A DNA stretch of 33,490 nucleotides, taken from Flexilinea sp. Lineage in GTDB: Bacteria > Chloroflexota > Anaerolineae > Anaerolineales > Anaerolineaceae. Both the position numbers and the translations under genes were made by a program. Where the stretch lies: the NCBI GenBank assembly GCA_017432685.1, contig JAFRIR010000038.1, positions 1 to 33,490 on the forward strand. Direction: 5' to 3'. The notes beneath the pieces are model-generated. The model was not told the DNA's origin, ran no database searches, and saw only the letters and a program-made list of their open reading frames with translations. This document shows positions 31,654-33,490 of this stretch, piece by piece; position 1 is the stretch's first letter; each line of letters begins with the position of its first letter.

Positions 31654-32781
31654 TTAGTAGGTTGAGGCATTGTAGAAATAATTATAGGAATAGAATCCGC
31701 AGGGACCGAGGTCACTGATCCACAGGGCGATCGGACTCACACCGTAAAGGTTAGAGGGGATCGTGAAGGTCAGTGTCTGCGGAGCGCCGTCACCGGTCTC
31801 AAAGGTTCCGACCTGGGTTCCGGAGAATGTCGTGGAGACCACAGGCTGTCCGTCAGGACGCGGAGCGGGTCCATGAGGTTTATCGGTATTCGGGAAGCCC
31901 GGCACATGCGGGGATTCCACCGGATCCAGCATATAAAACTGCGGATAATCGTCACTGTAAGTGATCGGGCGCGGTTCCGGGCGGGAAGGTTCGCGGCGTT
32001 CCGGTTCATGGCGATCCGGTTCATGATGACGCGGATCCCTCGGTTCCGGAGACCAGGTGGCGACATAAACACCCATGGAAACGGAGAAGGCGCTGTTGGC
32101 CGGGAAGTTGGCAGTGGTGAAGGTGACGGAGGTGTTCCGGGTCACGGCGTCAATGGAAACGGTCGGTGTCACTGCATAGTTGCAGGTCACGGCAGGAACT
32201 GCAGCCACAGGCGCTTCTTCAACAGCGGGGACTTCTTCAGCAGGTTCCTCAGCAGGGACTGTGTCAGCAGGTTCATCAACAGGTTCTTCCGCAGGAACTG
32301 TATCGGCTGGTTCTTCCACCGGTTCTTCCGCCGGTTCTTCCGCAGGGACTGTGTCAGCCGGTTCTTCTGCCGGTTCTTCCGCAGGGACTGTGTCAGCCGG
32401 TTCTTCGACCGGTTCTTCTTCCGGAATGTTGGCGAAGTTTCCGAAGATCTTGCCGCCGTTTTCATCCTTCAGCAGCAAGTTGATGGTCGGTTCACCCTGG
32501 AATTTTTCAGGGATATGAATGGTGATGCCCAGCGCACCGCCTTCCTGGCTGCTGAACTTCGCCACAGCGATATAGGTGTTCGGATCGTCGGGTGTACCCA
32601 TGCCGACGGTGTAGGCAGTCTCTGCAGGGAAATCTTTGGTGACGAGAACGACGTAATCGTCCGTCACAACTTCAGAGATCTTGAAAGCCGGCGTACCGGG
32701 TTCCTGCGCCATAGCGCTGCCGAAAACCGTCATCAGGATCGCAAACAGGCTCAGCAGTAAAAATAATTTGGTTCTTTTCAT
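31654..32781 (-). CDS. Secreted protein with two related beta domains and a Glu/Pro repeat linker
   Basis: A 375-residue exported protein. A signal peptide covers residues 1-25 (hydrophobic 5-22, AMA|Q). Domain 1 (about 27-118) has TKDFPAETAYTVGMGTPDDP and ITIHIPEKFQG. Residues 121-185 are repeats of EEPADTVPAEEP. Domain 2 (about 197-375) has TTANFPANSAFSVSMG and LTFTIPSNLYG, clearly related to domain 1, and is split by an insertion rich in Pro, His, Arg and Glu (SPEPRDPRHHEPDRHEP) before it ends GPCGFYSYNYFYNASTY. This domain style occurs in secreted proteins of Anaerolineae. Function unknown; cell-surface display or ligand binding is possible. The start has AGGAGG eight bases upstream. There is no LPxTG motif, despite the sortase upstream. 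Confidence 0.82.
   Translation of the reverse strand: MKRTKLFLLLSLFAILMTVFGSAMAQEPGTPAFKISEVVTDDYVVLVTKDFPAETAYTVGMGTPDDPNTYIAVAKFSSQEGGALGITIHIPEKFQGEPTINLLLKDENGGKIFGNFANIPEEEPVEEPADTVPAEEPAEEPADTVPAEEPAEEPVEEPADTVPAEEPVDEPADTVPAEEPAEEVPAVEEAPVAAVPAVTCNYAVTPTVSIDAVTRNTSVTFTTANFPANSAFSVSMGVYVATWSPEPRDPRHHEPDRHEPERREPSRPEPRPITYSDDYPQFYMLDPVESPHVPGFPNTDKPHGPAPRPDGQPVVSTTFSGTQVGTFETGDGAPQTLTFTIPSNLYGVSPIALWISDLGPCGFYSYNYFYNASTY
32227..32421 (-). repeat. Coding repeats for EEPADTVPAEEP units
   Basis: Residues 121-185 of the secreted protein: four copies of PADTVPAEEP separated by AEE, VEE or VDE. The DNA copies are highly alike (GGTTCTTCxGCxGG-type text on the plus strand), so the region may vary in length among strains. 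Confidence 0.85.
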
Positions 32782-32858
32782 TTGATTTTCCTCCTGTATC
32801 CGCCGGTTTAAAATCGGCAGTAAGCTAACAACTTTAAGGGAGCAAGAAACGCGCCAGA

Positions 32859-32891
32859 GAAATAAGAAATAAGAAATAAGAAATAAGAAAA
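32859..32891. repeat. 7-bp tandem array (AAATAAG type)
   Basis: Four to five exact AAATAAG units upstream of the secreted protein gene. It is one of the cleanest of the heptamer arrays. Confidence 0.88.
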
Positions 32892-32909
32892 TGAAGAAGG
32901 AAGCACATT

Positions 32910-32940
32910 GAGGACGGGCCTGATCAACAGGCCCGTCCTC
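32910..32940 (-). terminator. Perfect 13-bp hairpin downstream of the sortase gene
   Basis: GAGGACGGGCCTG (32910-32922) and CAGGCCCGTCCTC (32928-32940) with a five-base loop. The flanking T content is small on either strand (TCTTTG on plus), so it is a possible terminator for the sortase transcript. Confidence 0.6.
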
Positions 32941-32970
32941 TCTTTGATGTGTAGTATAAAGTAATAAAAC

Positions 32971-33057
32971 GCTGATAAAAATGTGCCGTTGGGGACGGTT
33001 CCTTCCGTCACCATGAGGTGACTACAGGCAACCGGCCCCAACGGCACACGAATCAGC
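32971..33057. repeat. Nested palindrome (18-bp outer stem, 6-bp inner stem)
   Basis: GTGCCGTTGGGGACGGTT (32983-33000) pairs with AACCGGCCCCAACGGCAC (33030-33047) with one mismatch; inside, GTCACC (33007-33012) pairs with GGTGAC (33017-33022) around ATGA. Outside, GCTGAT (32971-32976) and ATCAGC (33052-33057) extend the symmetry. It lies just after the sortase stop codon. Confidence 0.8.
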
Positions 33058-33069
33058 GCTTCCGAAAGA

Positions 33070-33490
33070 TCAATGAATCGGGTATGCGGCGATGACACGG
33101 CGGCTGGCATACCCGCCTTCCGGAGATTCATCCTCGCAAGTCAGCAGGGTCAGGGAGCCGTCATAGCGCTTCGCGATGCTTTCGACGGCGGCACTGTCGG
33201 CGGCAGCGATCTTCTCGCTGGCATAGACCTTGAAGGATCTCAGCGCATTCCCGGCGTCCGTCACGAAGATCATGTCACCCTTGTCAAGTGCGGAGAGCAG
33301 GGCAAAGGGACCGGCTTCCGTGGTGTTCAGGTGGTTGTGACCGGTGAGGACGGTGAAGCCTTCACCCGGTTTCGCGGAGCCTTCCAGCATACCGGCTGCA
33401 TTGCCGAGCCATTCCACCGGGTACTGCCCGTCGGTATACGGCACAGTCACGATGTCCGTCATCACATCCAGGGTCGGGATCTGCAGCGTC
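33070..33490 (-). CDS. Sortase, C-terminal part (gene continues beyond the window)
   Basis: About 139 residues of a sortase, open to the right edge of the window. It includes LQIPTLDVMTDIVTVPYTDGQ, the catalytic His in VLTGHNHLN, the Cys in LTLLTCEDE, and the Arg in GGYASRRVIAAYPIH. Sortases cleave cell-wall sorting signals and join proteins to the cell surface; this form, with a short polypeptide after the Cys, is like the class D/E type found outside classical Gram-positive cocci. The N-terminus and any membrane anchor lie outside the window. The stop is at 33070. It is followed by the nested palindrome and the hairpin, and then by the secreted protein gene. Confidence 0.85.
   Translation of the reverse strand, partial: TLQIPTLDVMTDIVTVPYTDGQYPVEWLGNAAGMLEGSAKPGEGFTVLTGHNHLNTTEAGPFALLSALDKGDMIFVTDAGNALRSFKVYASEKIAAADSAAVESIAKRYDGSLTLLTCEDESPEGGYASRRVIAAYPIH

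Noticed and set aside
32910..33057. A small open frame (about 100 codons) running through 32808-33131 on the minus strand
   Set aside because: It crosses two strong hairpins and overlaps the end of the sortase gene, with no ribosome binding site.

Overview
The window is about 33.5 kb of a bacterial chromosome with moderate GC and mostly strong GGAGG-type ribosome binding sites. My best guess for the source is an anaerobic Chloroflexota bacterium of the Anaerolineae type. Two things suggest this: the secreted protein at 31654-32781 ends in a small beta domain with a GFYSYNYFYN-like finish that I associate with that group, and a DUF805/double-FGE-fold protein is present. Several genes (GGGtGRT protein, Rpn nuclease, C69 dipeptidase, CBS-type pyrophosphatase) are equally at home in gut Firmicutes, so the assignment is tentative. 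No 16S rRNA or other phylogenetic marker was used.

Layout. 1-3.4 kb (minus strand): an unrecognised basic-tailed protein and a GT-C membrane glycosyltransferase. 3.4-9.7 kb (minus): a hexuronate catabolism cluster (uxaB, uxaA, uxaC), followed by an orphan BrnA/CopG-like antitoxin and a TIM-barrel sugar isomerase/epimerase. 9.8-10.7 kb: an internally deleted AAA ATPase pseudogene that keeps two intact palindromic operator-like sites plus a degenerate third, all 33 bp apart, then tRNA-Val(GAC) and three REP-like palindromes. 10.7-12.3 kb (plus): a CBS-domain Mn-dependent pyrophosphatase.

12.3-23.5 kb (minus) is the most interesting part, an 11-kb co-directional and largely translationally coupled cluster. 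In order of transcription it encodes a DUF805 protein with two FGE-fold domains; a SPASM radical SAM enzyme with an unusual C-terminal extension; a second, smaller radical SAM enzyme; a PqqD-like small protein; two more SPASM radical SAM enzymes; a Tat-exported beta-propeller-like protein whose last 56 residues hold 13 cysteines in CxC motifs arranged as 14-residue repeats; and a HemN/HemW-like radical SAM enzyme. I interpret this as an undescribed peptide-maturation system: the Cys-rich tail of an exported propeller protein is the probable substrate, the PqqD-like protein the probable carrier, and up to five radical SAM enzymes the modifiers. This is inference from gene content. The 270-bp leader in front of the substrate gene is rich in inverted repeats and contains a duplicated hairpin element.

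23.7-27.1 kb (plus): a NifU-like Fe-S scaffold paired with a GGGtGRT protein, then metK under a SAM-I riboswitch with promoter, aptamer and terminator all visible. 27.1-30.0 kb: an Rpn-type nuclease (minus), then def and recF (plus). 30.2-33.5 kb (minus): a sortase cut by the window edge, a secreted protein with Glu/Pro-rich repeats, and a C69 dipeptidase.

Two dispersed repeat classes run through the intergenic spacers: about nine copies of a 60-70 bp two-part palindrome ending in GCAC/GTGTGC, and at least eight degenerate tandem arrays that all have a 7-bp period.
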